Source: Minisyncoccota bacterium
GTDB lineage: Bacteria > Patescibacteriota > Minisyncoccia > Phycocordibacterales > CAIJYI01
NCBI GenBank assembly: GCA_023229825.1
Contig: JALNYN010000034.1
Coordinates: 1 to 11,723 of the forward strand
DNA length: 11,723 bases
Direction of reading: 5' to 3'
Position numbers and translations under genes: made by a program. The notes under the pieces are model-generated. The model did no database searches. It saw only the letters and a list, made by a program, of their open reading frames with translations, and was not told the DNA's origin. Below are positions 1 through 6,799 of the stretch, in pieces; within the stretch, counting starts at the first letter, position 1, and each line of letters starts with the position of its first letter.

Positions 1-254
1 GCGATCATCTTGCGGTTGATCGAACGATGCTCGCAAACGAAAGAACACTCCTTTCTTTTCTTCGCACCTCGATATTTCTTCTCGTGTCTTCAATAACCTT
101 TCTACGGGTGTTCGAAGGTGAGTTGCTCATGATCATAACAAGCTATATTTTGATCGCATTCAGTATCGTTTCCGGAATCGTCGGAGTCGTGCGATTTCGC
201 AGAATGAAGAGAAAAATCAATTCAGTATATAAAACAATCGATGATCCAACATGA
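1..254 (+). CDS. DUF202 (YidH-type) membrane protein, 5'-truncated
   Basis: The reading frame is open from the window edge (first whole codon at base 3), so the true start lies upstream. The ATG at 27 falls inside the conserved DUF202 signature: upstream codons read D-H-L-A-V-D-R-T, followed by M-L-A-N-E-R-T-L-L-S-F-L-R-T. The family is typically a short inner-membrane protein of 2-3 helices; the R-T-x-L-A-N-E-R-T-x-L-x-x-x-R-T motif precedes the first helix. Here one helix follows directly (about residues 8-27 counted from the ATG), then a second (about 33-55), then a basic cytoplasmic tail. Function of DUF202 proteins is poorly known. The stop at 252-254 overlaps the next gene by 14 bp, which suggests co-transcription. 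The family call is confident; the protein start cannot be given. Confidence 0.85.
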   Translation, partial: DHLAVDRTMLANERTLLSFLRTSIFLLVSSITFLRVFEGELLMIITSYILIAFSIVSGIVGVVRFRRMKRKINSVYKTIDDPT

Positions 255-513
255 TATGATCTTATTCAAAAAAGTATATGGGTTATTGTTTGGCATAGGC
301 GTGTGTTCGGTTGTTTTCCAAATGGAAAACATGGGACTTTTTTTTGGAGCGTTCATAAATCGATTTTCTCCGTGTATTCAAGATCCTATGAACTCATTTC
401 CCTGTTACGGAATTTATGATATTGGCATGATGGCTGTGGTGTTAATGGTCGGATTAATTTTGAGTGGAATTGTTATTTTCAGATTGGTTCAACATTTTAG
501 GAAAAACATCTGA
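241..513 (+). CDS. Small two-helix membrane protein of unknown function
   Basis: This 90-aa ORF has one hydrophobic segment at about residues 10-30 and another at about 61-82. A short loop between them contains two cysteines (C45 and C55), and the C-terminus is basic (HFRKN). The topology suggests a loop outside the cytoplasm in which the cysteines could pair; that is inference. The ATG at 241 overlaps the DUF202 gene by 14 bp. A second in-frame ATG at 256 lies just after the DUF202 stop and is an equally plausible start. Neither has a clear SD. The stop (511-513) shares a base with the next gene's ATG in a TGATG arrangement, typical of translational coupling. I do not recognise the family. 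Confidence 0.65.
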   Translation: MIQHDMILFKKVYGLLFGIGVCSVVFQMENMGLFFGAFINRFSPCIQDPMNSFPCYGIYDIGMMAVVLMVGLILSGIVIFRLVQHFRKNI

Positions 514-1355
514 TGTTCGAACTTTTGTTCAGATCGCCCGCTGAAAAAGCAAAACACATAACCATAAATACCCGCATCATGAATAAAATATACATTCTCA
601 TACTCATCGTTCTTTTGTTTTCCGTTCTCTTGTTTGGCGGTTCGGTGGCTTTGTATACTTTTGATCGTAACGCAAAATTGGATCACAATGAAGAATGTGG
701 GCGGCTGAGTGCCGAATCTCGCGCTCAAGGTAAAGAATTTCCTCCTTGTGCGATGGAGATTATTCCTCCTACTTTTACTGACCGTGCTGCTGGGAAACAA
801 TTAACAGAACTAACCGAACGGCTTCGGAAGAGGGGTTGCGATCAATCTGCGACGACGACCGATTGTTCAAAAATTTCAACCTCTGTTTCAAGCACCTCAC
901 CTGTATATATTCCGCCGAATGCGGTAAAACCTATGGAAGAATGGACAACGGCGACCGATACACCCATTACTCTTGCCGGTTTTTCTTTTACTTTGCCACC
1001 CGGCTGGCATGGTTCGGTATATGAAAAGCCTTATATGGGCGGAACACATACACTTGTCAAAAAAGATACCGAGCAGGCGGGTTTCACTATTGACTGTCCG
1101 CCGGACGGAAAAGGAATGGAAGAAACGACACGACTTTCAAGCGAAGAACGCCAATTCTTTGATGGTGAAAATTCTTATACTGTTTCGTTCGAAAAATGGA
1201 TATCGCAGCAAAATGACTCGTGGCTTTTTGTTCTGATTCAACAAGCAACACAAGAAAGATCTCTTACGAAAGTATGCGTTGTGAGCGGAAGCACAGAACC
1301 GGATATTGCGAGCGCGGTGAAGGCGATATACGACACCTTGGCCGTTTCTAAATAA
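513..1355 (+). CDS. Membrane-anchored exported protein of unknown function
   Basis: The 280-aa product has a basic N-terminus, one strong hydrophobic segment (about residues 25-47), and then a long polar region expected outside the membrane. That region holds six cysteines (62, 79, 109, 118, 195, 255), possibly in disulfides. A Ser/Thr-rich linker (about 111-130) leads to a C-terminal domain (about 148-278) that begins G-F-S-F-T-L-P-P-G-W. This opening resembles those of small secreted beta-rich domains, but I cannot name the family. The ATG at 513 overlaps the previous stop (TGATG) and has AGGA about 10 bases upstream. A second ATG at 579 would place the start right before the hydrophobic segment, with no SD. 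It is last in the + strand trio, followed by a palindromic terminator. Confidence 0.75.
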   Translation: MFELLFRSPAEKAKHITINTRIMNKIYILILIVLLFSVLLFGGSVALYTFDRNAKLDHNEECGRLSAESRAQGKEFPPCAMEIIPPTFTDRAAGKQLTELTERLRKRGCDQSATTTDCSKISTSVSSTSPVYIPPNAVKPMEEWTTATDTPITLAGFSFTLPPGWHGSVYEKPYMGGTHTLVKKDTEQAGFTIDCPPDGKGMEETTRLSSEERQFFDGENSYTVSFEKWISQQNDSWLFVLIQQATQERSLTKVCVVSGSTEPDIASAVKAIYDTLAVSK

Positions 1356-1387
1356 CGGTTTACAATTCCAATTTTACACCACTTCAA

Positions 1388-1413
1388 AAAAAATACCCCG
1401 CGGGGTATTTTTT
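1388..1413. terminator. Bidirectional palindromic terminator between convergent blocks
   Basis: This is a perfect 26-bp palindrome centred between 1400 and 1401. Six A, then TACCCCG, mirrored by CGGGGTA and six T. As RNA it folds into a GC-rich hairpin followed by a U tract on either strand. It lies 33 bp past the 280-aa gene stop and about 54 bp past the stop of the convergent PilX-like gene, so it can terminate both. Confidence 0.85.
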
Positions 1414-1466
1414 ATCTTTAAAATAATGTCGTCCGTCGTATACATATACTAGATACCTATACATCG

Positions 1467-1991
1467 TTAGTACTCCAGTTTAAGTCCCCTTTCCACTACG
1501 GGAAAACGCGTGGCGGCGCCGGGCGGACATTCTGTGTTGTAACCTAGTGCGGAAATGGTGGTTGTGGCGATCGATCCGTCCACGGGATTGATCGTGCGTG
1601 TCACCGTCACCTTGGCGCATGTTTTTTCCTTGGCGCTGGTTTGATTCATGCGGAAAATAAAGGAGAACGCAGGCGGGTTGGTCGGCTGACCGGGGGCCAT
1701 CGAAGTGGTGTCGCCGTTGCATAGGAGAATTCCGGGCGTACTCGTACTGAAAACATCGTTGACCATATCTCCGTAAATAGCGCATTCGATCGCGGCATCG
1801 GCTGCATAAAATGCGCGCATGGATTCCCGATCGATCCCGGAGAATTGAAGCTGTTTCAAAGATATATCGAGGATCGCCATACCTATAATGAGCATGATGG
1901 TCGAAAACAAAATAGCATACAATAGAAAGAAGCCACCGGTCTTCGGCTTCGAAAATTTCTTTTTGACTTTTTTTACATGATATTGAAACAT
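1467..1991 (-). CDS. PilX-like minor type IV pilin
   Basis: The 174-aa protein has a long basic leader ending in K-T-G-G (to residue 20), then a hydrophobic helix (about 21-44). This layout fits prepilin peptidase processing after Gly20. The mature sequence starts F-F-L-L-Y, so the glutamate usual at mature position +5 is replaced by Tyr. The segment E-S-M-R-A-F-Y-A-A-D-A-A-I-E (56-69) matches the helix typical of PilX/PilW-group minor pilins (R-A-F-Y-A-A-E-A-G). Three C-terminal-half cysteines (91, 125, 155) could form disulfides. It is last in a four-gene block, 6 bp after the PilV-like stop and without an SD. Minor pilins lacking Glu5 are known (GspK type), so it may cap the pilus tip; that role is inference. 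Confidence 0.82.
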   Translation of the reverse strand: MFQYHVKKVKKKFSKPKTGGFFLLYAILFSTIMLIIGMAILDISLKQLQFSGIDRESMRAFYAADAAIECAIYGDMVNDVFSTSTPGILLCNGDTTSMAPGQPTNPPAFSFIFRMNQTSAKEKTCAKVTVTRTINPVDGSIATTTISALGYNTECPPGAATRFPVVERGLKLEY

Positions 1992-1997
1992 AGAAAT

Positions 1998-2603
1998 TTA
2001 TTGTGTCCAATTCGTTATATAATCCGTTACAGTAAGGCTTTTTTGAGAAAAGGCCGTGCTCCATACGACGGTTGAGGTGACAAGATGCTCATTGGAGTTG
2101 CCCGGAGCGTCAATAACACTTACCCCTCTGTAAAATTGCGTCGCTTGACCGCCGGTGTCATGTGAATAGAAACCGAAGCTGTCTAAATAGAGTCTATAAC
2201 ACGGGCTTGGAGTAGCCAGCGAGCCGGAACATCGCTGAATTATATTGGATGGGGCTGCCAGAGGATTTATCGTACACGGATTATTTTTACACATCGGTGA
2301 AGCGCCGCCCGGTGTAAAACCATCATCCCATTTGGCGCCGGAAACTCCATTTTGATATCTCAAAAGATTGGAATCCCTTTTGTTGCGGATGAATTCTATT
2401 CCTTCGCTCGCAAGATAGCTGGCGATCATTTGGCTTTTGGCTGATGTGCCGAGCGTAATACCCTTCGTTGCCATGCCGAGCACTGCCGGAACAACCATCA
2501 AAATAATCGAAACGGCGACGATCGTTTCAACCATGATAAAACCTTTCTTGATCTTTGTAATGATCGGCAGACTGATAATTTTTTGATGAAAAATATTTCT
2601 CAT
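1998..2603 (-). CDS. PilV-like minor type IV pilin / pseudopilin
   Basis: The 201-aa protein has a 21-residue basic leader ending I-K-K-G, then the class III signal F-I-M-V-E-T-I-V-A-V-S. Glu26 is mature position +5. The hydrophobic N-terminal helix runs to about residue 45. The T-I-V-A-V-S-I-I-L pattern and the following A-S-Y-L-A-S-E-G-I-E-F-I-R-N segment are typical of PilV/GspI-type minor pilins. The C-terminal domain carries C83, C88, C103 and C112, suggesting disulfides. After cleavage it would be assembled from the inner membrane into a pilus or pseudopilus. It starts 29 bp after the stop of the PulJ-like gene; no SD is visible. The pilin class is secure and the subfamily is likely. 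Confidence 0.85.
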   Translation of the reverse strand: MRNIFHQKIISLPIITKIKKGFIMVETIVAVSIILMVVPAVLGMATKGITLGTSAKSQMIASYLASEGIEFIRNKRDSNLLRYQNGVSGAKWDDGFTPGGASPMCKNNPCTINPLAAPSNIIQRCSGSLATPSPCYRLYLDSFGFYSHDTGGQATQFYRGVSVIDAPGNSNEHLVTSTVVWSTAFSQKSLTVTDYITNWTQ

Positions 2604-2632
2604 TGTTTTATTTCGTAAAAAATTTAACGCGT

Positions 2633-3286
2633 TTACATGGCAGAAACGTCTAAAGCTCTTTGACTGAGAGTGGTCTGAATACTGAATGGCACGACGATCT
2701 TTGGTTTCACTCCGACGGTTCCTCTTAAAACAATAATGGCTTGCGGCTGTACTTCGTTAGGAAAAGGATCTGAGCCGATAACGTAAAATTTGACCGACTG
2801 AATGGTGATCGCCGGAGGAGCCACTGTTACCGGATAATAGGTGGAGCCGCCGTCATCGGAACGCTGTATTCTGTCGCAATAGGCGGCGGGAGGCGTCACG
2901 CAAGGGACAAAGCGGTAAACGATCGGATCGTTCTCCCTTCCCGGAGGGCGCGGGATATTCTTGTTGGTAAAAGAAAAATAGTTTCCACCTCCCGCGCAAT
3001 CCATCGGCGTATCAAAATTTCCGGAAGAGGAAGAACAGTGAAAATTTGTCCCGGTTTTCGCACCGCGCGTTAAACTTTCGATCGCGGTGGTCAGGTTATC
3101 GACATTGGTACGGGTATTCGTGACTTTTTGGTAGGAGTCAATGACCGAGATAAACGCTCCGGAAACCGAAACAAAGACCATGCTGAAGATCCCGACGGCC
3201 ACGACAAGTTCAATGATCGTAAAGCCGCGGCGACCTTTTAGTTTTAAGTCCGCCGACGGGCGGAGAGTTTTAAGAGATATGTTCAT
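2633..3286 (-). CDS. PulJ/PilW-like minor type IV pilin / pseudopilin
   Basis: The 217-aa product has a 21-residue leader ending K-G-R-R-G, cleaved before F-T-I-I-E-L-V-V-A-V-G. Glu26 is the conserved mature +5 residue. The N-terminal helix extends to about residue 55, followed by a polar globular domain with C62/C72 and a further pair near 109-118. The A-V-G-I-F-S-M-V-F motif and position after a GspH-like gene favour a GspJ/PulJ or PilW-type minor pilin. It starts 26 bp after the preceding stop; no SD is visible. Such proteins sit at the tip complex that initiates pilus assembly. That role is inferred from family knowledge. Confidence 0.82.
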   Translation of the reverse strand: MNISLKTLRPSADLKLKGRRGFTIIELVVAVGIFSMVFVSVSGAFISVIDSYQKVTNTRTNVDNLTTAIESLTRGAKTGTNFHCSSSSGNFDTPMDCAGGGNYFSFTNKNIPRPPGRENDPIVYRFVPCVTPPAAYCDRIQRSDDGGSTYYPVTVAPPAITIQSVKFYVIGSDPFPNEVQPQAIIVLRGTVGVKPKIVVPFSIQTTLSQRALDVSAM

Positions 3287-3312
3287 TTATTTGCTCATGT
3301 TACCTAAGTGAC

Positions 3313-3888
3313 CTATTCGATCGCTAATTGCCCCGTCATCCACACGACGATGGTCTTCGTTATGCCTGTACCGGTGGAAATTATGATCTCCGCATCGGCA
3401 TACGGTGCTCCGGCAACAGAAGGCGTCGGTACGATCGTTGGTTCCGGATATGGCCTAGTATAAGTGACGTGAAGTTCAGTTACGGAAGTGCAATTGGATG
3501 GATCTCTGCCGTCCTTTTTCATATTCACACAAAGCTTGGTAATGACATTTCCGGTGTTGAATCTTAGCGTTTCGACAAGCTCACCCGCTTCATACTTTTT
3601 ATTTTTTGAAGTGTCTCCAAAAAATATGATGGAGCTTGTATTGTTCGTCGACGCAAAAACGCCATATGGGAGAAAATTACTCGTTTTATCGACATTTCCA
3701 AGCGCATAGGTTTGTGCCTGTCGAAATTCCGAGACGATCCTGTGAGCAAGCGTATTTAAAAGCACCGCTCTTGTCGAACCGCGATAGTTCATCACCAAGG
3801 AAGACGTGACCATCGAAAAGATCGCGATAACCACGATGAGTTCAAGAAGCGTGTACCCCTTTTTGTTTTTGAGATGGACTTGCATCAT
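3313..3888 (-). CDS. GspH/FimT-like type IV pseudopilin
   Basis: I chose the ATG at 3888, which gives a short leader M-M-Q-V-H-L-K-N-K-K-G and cleavage before Y-T-L-L-E-L-I-V-V-I-A. Glu16 is mature +5. A longer in-frame TTG start at 3921 only adds residues N-terminal to a complete leader. The next ATG, at 3885, is also possible. The segment L-A-H-R-I-V-S-E-F-R-Q-A-Q-T-Y-A-L-G after the helix is characteristic of GspH/FimT proteins, where it reads as (R)-A-R-x-x-A-x-x-x-x. The C-terminus is beta-rich and ends in V-V-W-M-T-G-Q-L-A-I-E. It is the first gene of the pilin block. No SD is visible. Confidence 0.83.
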   Translation of the reverse strand: MMQVHLKNKKGYTLLELIVVIAIFSMVTSSLVMNYRGSTRAVLLNTLAHRIVSEFRQAQTYALGNVDKTSNFLPYGVFASTNNTSSIIFFGDTSKNKKYEAGELVETLRFNTGNVITKLCVNMKKDGRDPSNCTSVTELHVTYTRPYPEPTIVPTPSVAGAPYADAEIIISTGTGITKTIVVWMTGQLAIE

Positions 3889-3945
3889 ATTCAGTATATC
3901 GCGAGACCGCACCGCGCACAACGAATAAAGTGCATAACGCGATGA

Positions 3946-4040
3946 GTATCAGGGATTAGTATCAGTATCGGGGCGTCGAACGAAAAAAAACTCCCTTGGG
4001 AGTTTTTTTCGACCCTGATACTGATACTAATTCCTGATAC
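3946..4040. repeat. TGATAC-type inverted repeat wrapping a terminator (element A)
   Basis: The arms at 3946-3973 and 4013-4040 pair over 28 positions. Twenty-six pairs are Watson-Crick and two (3954/4032 and 3970/4016) are G-T when read on the + strand. Each arm contains tandem GTATCAGTATC (TGATAC-type) units plus one offset copy. The arms enclose a terminator hairpin. The right arm starts only 5 bp beyond the htpX stop codon. The same arm sequence recurs at 7915-8019 around an unrelated terminator core. Confidence 0.9.
3982..4010. terminator. Intrinsic terminator inside element A
   Basis: Seven or eight A followed by CTCCC, a tiny loop, GGGAG and seven T form a symmetric hairpin with U tracts in both directions. 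It lies 36 bp downstream of the htpX stop, so it would end htpX transcription on the - strand. On the + strand it would block any readthrough into htpX antisense. Confidence 0.8.
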
Positions 4041-4045
4041 CCCTA

Positions 4046-4939
4046 CTACGCCATTCCCCTCAATGCTTTGATTCTTTCTTCTACGGGCGGATGAGTCATG
4101 AAGAGTGTCGATACTTTGCCTTTAAAACCTCTGGGTCCGAATGGGTTCGCTATAAATAGATGAGCGGTAGCGCGATTGGCTGTTCTCATCGCTCCGCCGT
4201 AGCTTGAAATTTTTTCAAGAGCCGATGCGAGCCCTTCGGGATAGCGAGTAAGCAGAGCTCCGGAGGCGTCCGCCAAAAATTCTCTCTTTCGCGATATCGC
4301 GAGTTGAATAAGCTGAGCGAAGATCGGAGCGAGGATCGAAAGAATGATGCCTATGACGAGCGCCAAAGCCCCCGCGCGCGAATCGCGGTCTCGTCCGCTG
4401 TTCCAGAAGGTCGAACGGATGAAAAAATCCGCGAGAAGAGTGATGAAGCCGACGAGCACAACGACTACGGTCTGTAAAAGAATATCTTTGTTTCCGATAT
4501 GAGATAATTCATGAGCGATCACACCTTCAAGCTCGTTCCTCTGCATCATGCCGAGAAGTCCCGTAGTAACCGCCACTGCGGCATGATCTTTATTGCGTCC
4601 TGTCGCAAAGGCATTCGGAGCGGGATCATCGATCACATATACTTTCGGCATGGGGAGACCTGTCGTGATGCAAAGATTTTCAACAACGTTCCAAAGATCG
4701 CGATAACTTTCGCGGGATATTTCTTTCGCGCCGGACATCGAAAGGACGATCTTATCGGAAAACCAGTAGCTGCTGATGTTCATAACCATGCTGAAAATAA
4801 AGAATGCGTACAGTATTTCCGGATTTCTAAAATAGAGGCTCGCCGCCCATCCGAGAGCAATGATCACACAGAAAAACACGGTCATTAAAAACCATGTTCT
4901 GCGAGTATTGAGATTTTGCAGAGTGTATAAAGTAGCCAT
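4046..4939 (-). CDS. htpX: HtpX family membrane zinc metalloprotease (M48)
   Basis: The 297-aa protein has the family's normal length. Two N-terminal transmembrane segments (about 15-36 and 41-60) precede the peptidase domain. The zinc motif H-E-L-S-H is at residues 143-147. The third ligand Glu220 lies in S-R-K-R-E-F-L-A-D-A-S-G. Two further hydrophobic segments (about 153-174 and 190-216) sit between the two. The P-A-P-N-A-F-A-T-G-R stretch (106-115) and the H-P-P-V-E-E-R-I-K-A-L C-terminus are classic HtpX signatures. It should cleave misfolded inner-membrane proteins at the cytoplasmic face. lemA and a DUF6159-like gene lie upstream on the same strand; lemA-htpX association is common. A promoter close to the ATG suggests its own, possibly leaderless, transcript. 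Confidence 0.96.
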   Translation of the reverse strand: MATLYTLQNLNTRRTWFLMTVFFCVIIALGWAASLYFRNPEILYAFFIFSMVMNISSYWFSDKIVLSMSGAKEISRESYRDLWNVVENLCITTGLPMPKVYVIDDPAPNAFATGRNKDHAAVAVTTGLLGMMQRNELEGVIAHELSHIGNKDILLQTVVVVLVGFITLLADFFIRSTFWNSGRDRDSRAGALALVIGIILSILAPIFAQLIQLAISRKREFLADASGALLTRYPEGLASALEKISSYGGAMRTANRATAHLFIANPFGPRGFKGKVSTLFMTHPPVEERIKALRGMA

Positions 4940-4947
4940 AGTCGATT

Positions 4948-4976
4948 ATTATACTATGTTAAAACAACATGCGCAA
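4948..4976 (-). promoter_or_regulatory. htpX promoter, predicted to give a leaderless mRNA
   Basis: On the - strand TTGCGC (4971-4976) is followed after exactly 17 bp by a consensus TATAAT (4948-4953). Only 8 bp separate the -10 box from the htpX ATG, so transcription should start at or within two bases of the start codon. No SD exists upstream. Confidence 0.65.
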
Positions 4977-5029
4977 GATAGCTGAAACAGTATCTTCACC
5001 ATCTTTTCATGTCAAAATTTTGGACTAAA

Positions 5030-5869
5030 CTATTTTTTCTTGGAGATCCGTTTGATGGGTTTTGGTACGGCAGCAAGGTAAAGAACCAGATTGAATGAAA
5101 TACGATAGAGAATGGAGAAAAGAAATAAAGCTATCAATATGAATACCAGGAAAACAATAATGATAAAAGAAACGCTTGAAAGGAACGGAGCGGAAGCGCT
5201 GATCAAGGGAAAGAGAAAGAGGAAATCACCGAGCGTTGCAGCGATAAGGATGAATGCGAAAGCGAACAAAAATTCAAATCCCACGTTGATGATCATCATT
5301 TCTTTCCAAGCGCGTTTAAGCGCCTCGAGCGAGTGATAGAAAGATTCCGATAAAGTCGCTCCATCTTCGCTGAAAGCGGGAATAATGAAATAAGTCGAAA
5401 GTGACCAATATATTCCCAAAACACCGGAGATCACTGTGGTATAAATTTCAGAAGGCATTATCAACAAAAACACGCCGACAAATGAGGATATTATCGTCCA
5501 ACTCAGGATCAGGTCGATCTTCATGGCTGATTTTCGAAACGCTTCATGCAGAGAGATCGCATTACCTGAAAGATACGACCGAAAACATGCGATCACGCTC
5601 AGTTTCATGAAAGTCGACAAAAATACCACGATGGACCACAATAAAAGTATCGCCGCCGGAGAGATCCTTCCCCCGCCGCCAAGAAATACATGGCGCAGAA
5701 CAAAGAAGCCGGCCAATAATACGGCAGTGAGCACTCCGGATAAAATCGGAAAGAGTATAAGATGATGATCCTTCCTCATCAAACTAAAACTCTTTTTTGC
5801 TAAATGATAGCTTTCACGGAAAATTCCCTGTGATTTCTCGGAAAGATGCATTTTTTCTTGCTTATCCAT
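5030..5869 (-). CDS. Multispanning membrane protein, DUF6159-like
   Basis: The 279-aa protein has a charged cytoplasmic N-terminus (about 1-36) and some six hydrophobic segments: about 37-62, 71-95, 120-138, 142-165, 193-215 and 230-266. The tail is strongly basic (K-P-I-K-R-I-S-K-K-K). The start region, S-F-S-L-M-R-K-D-H-H-L-I-L-F-P-I-L-S-G, matches the opening I associate with DUF6159 proteins, in which a pre-helix amphipathic segment ends in a 'L-x-x-F-P-x-x-S' motif. No enzymatic motif is visible. The ATG at 5869 has no SD; Met7 (5851) is an alternative. It lies between lemA and htpX on the same strand, suggesting a shared role in envelope quality control. That is inference from context only. 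Confidence 0.75.
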   Translation of the reverse strand: MDKQEKMHLSEKSQGIFRESYHLAKKSFSLMRKDHHLILFPILSGVLTAVLLAGFFVLRHVFLGGGGRISPAAILLLWSIVVFLSTFMKLSVIACFRSYLSGNAISLHEAFRKSAMKIDLILSWTIISSFVGVFLLIMPSEIYTTVISGVLGIYWSLSTYFIIPAFSEDGATLSESFYHSLEALKRAWKEMMIINVGFEFLFAFAFILIAATLGDFLFLFPLISASAPFLSSVSFIIIVFLVFILIALFLFSILYRISFNLVLYLAAVPKPIKRISKKK

Positions 5870-5908
5870 ATTGATATTTTTTTTATAATGTAAAGAACTT
5901 CGCTTTGC

Positions 5909-6012
5909 GATACCAATATACGAATTTATACGAATAATACGAATGGCAACGAATGTTCCGGTATCGTATTCGTATTCATTTGTATATTGGTACCCATTCG
6001 TATATTGGTATA
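5909..6012. repeat. Inverted repeat with helically phased ACGAAT boxes (element C)
   Basis: The left arm (5911-5941) pairs with 5965-5992 over about 27 positions with a 3-base bulge and a few mismatches. The outer unit TACCAATATAC is matched again by a third copy at 5995-6012. ACGAAT occurs at 5920, 5930, 5939 and 5949 (steps of 10, 9 and 10 bp), with inverted ATTCGT copies at 5968 and 5996. There is no U tract after a hairpin, so it does not look like a simple terminator. It begins 9 bp past the lemA stop and ends about 40 bp before the DUF6159-like gene. Confidence 0.75.
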
Positions 6013-6020
6013 TTTTTCGT

Positions 6021-6584
6021 TTAAAACTTCACTTCTACCGGCTGCTTTGCGGCTTGATCCGCTTCACCAAGCTCAAAGAATTCTTTTTTTGTAAATTTTG
6101 GAAACATCCCCGCTATGATATTGCCCGGAAACATTTCGATCGATGTATTCAGATCACGAACATTGCCGTTATAAAATCGGCGCGCAGCCTGAATTTTATT
6201 TTCCGTATCGGAAAGTTCGCTTTGAAGCGCCAAGAAATTCTGATTTGCTTTAAGCTCGGGATATGCTTCGGAAATGGCAAACAGACTTTTTAGAGTGCCG
6301 GAAAGCATGTTCTCCGCTTCTCCTTTTTCAGCCGGTGTCCCCGCCTGCATAGCCTTGCTTCTGGCTTCGGTAACTTTCTCGAAAGTAGCGCTTTCGTGTG
6401 TCGCATAGCCTTTCACCGTATTGATCAGATTGGGAATAAGATCATAACGGCGCTTCAACTGTACATCGATGTCAGCCCATGCTTCTTTTGCATTAATAGT
6501 GAGACGAACGAACGTGTTGTATGCCATAAGCGCCCAGAGAGCGATAATGGCGATGATCCCTAATATTATCCAAAGTGAGGTCAT
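6021..6584 (-). CDS. lemA: LemA family protein
   Basis: The 187-aa protein has one N-terminal transmembrane helix (about 4-22) and then an all-helical domain. LemA hallmarks are E-A-W-A-D-I-D-V-Q-L-K-R-R-Y-D-L-I-P-N-L (34-53), a leucine-rich middle around 98-124, and A-A-R-R-F-Y-N-G-N-V-R-D-L-N (133-146). The M-F-P-G-N-I-I-A-G-M-F segment follows. Length is normal for the family. The exact function is unsettled; the gene commonly accompanies htpX or other envelope stress genes, as here. The ATG has no SD. Upstream there is a TATAAT at about 6614-6619 in an AT-rich stretch with a poor -35, and farther upstream a MITE-like element separates it from the DUF4349 gene. Confidence 0.95.
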   Translation of the reverse strand: MTSLWIILGIIAIIALWALMAYNTFVRLTINAKEAWADIDVQLKRRYDLIPNLINTVKGYATHESATFEKVTEARSKAMQAGTPAEKGEAENMLSGTLKSLFAISEAYPELKANQNFLALQSELSDTENKIQAARRFYNGNVRDLNTSIEMFPGNIIAGMFPKFTKKEFFELGEADQAAKQPVEVKF

Positions 6585-6659
6585 ATATGTATGTTTGATG
6601 ATCTGTTAATTATACCTTTATAATACCACAATAAAAAAGAATGAAGAAATGATTTAGAT

Positions 6660-6797
6660 AGGACTTACGCACTTGGATGAGATGCGCCGCCAATCCGCCA
6701 GCTGGCGGAGAGAAACGGAGCAAGGCGTATACTAACCTTTTACGACGACGCGAGTATCGCAGATTTTGGCAAGCAGATCGCCATGTGCGTAAGTCCT
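6660..6797. mobile_element. MITE-like element with 13-bp terminal inverted repeats
   Basis: AGGACTTACGCAC at 6660-6672 is exactly inverted as GTGCGTAAGTCCT at 6785-6797, bounding 138 bp with no credible gene. An internal 16-bp perfect palindrome lies at 6694-6709 (TCCGCCAGCTGGCGGA). The interior is more GC-rich than the flanks, which are strongly AT-rich. No clean target-site duplication is visible. The right end lies 2 bp from the DUF4349 stop codon and the left end about 75 bp upstream of lemA. The structure is that of a non-autonomous transposable element; the parent transposon is not identified. Confidence 0.7.
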
Positions 6798-6799
6798 TA

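Noticed and set aside
489..800. A 103-aa - strand frame opposite the 280-aa gene
   Set aside because: It is antisense to a coupled + strand gene, with no SD and no recognisable motif.
1480..2064. A 194-aa - strand frame overlapping the PilX- and PilV-like genes
   Set aside because: Its product is rich in Arg, His and Cys without domain signatures, while the two pilin frames it overlaps have complete class III signals and helices.
3889..3921. A TTG start at 3921 for the GspH-like gene
   Set aside because: The ATG at 3888 already gives a full basic prepilin leader of typical length; the extension adds nothing conserved.
3946..6012. CRISPR array suggested by the repeated TGATAC and ACGAAT units
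   Set aside because: Units are 6-11 bp, arranged as inverted arms, with no regular 30-40 bp spacers and no cas genes.
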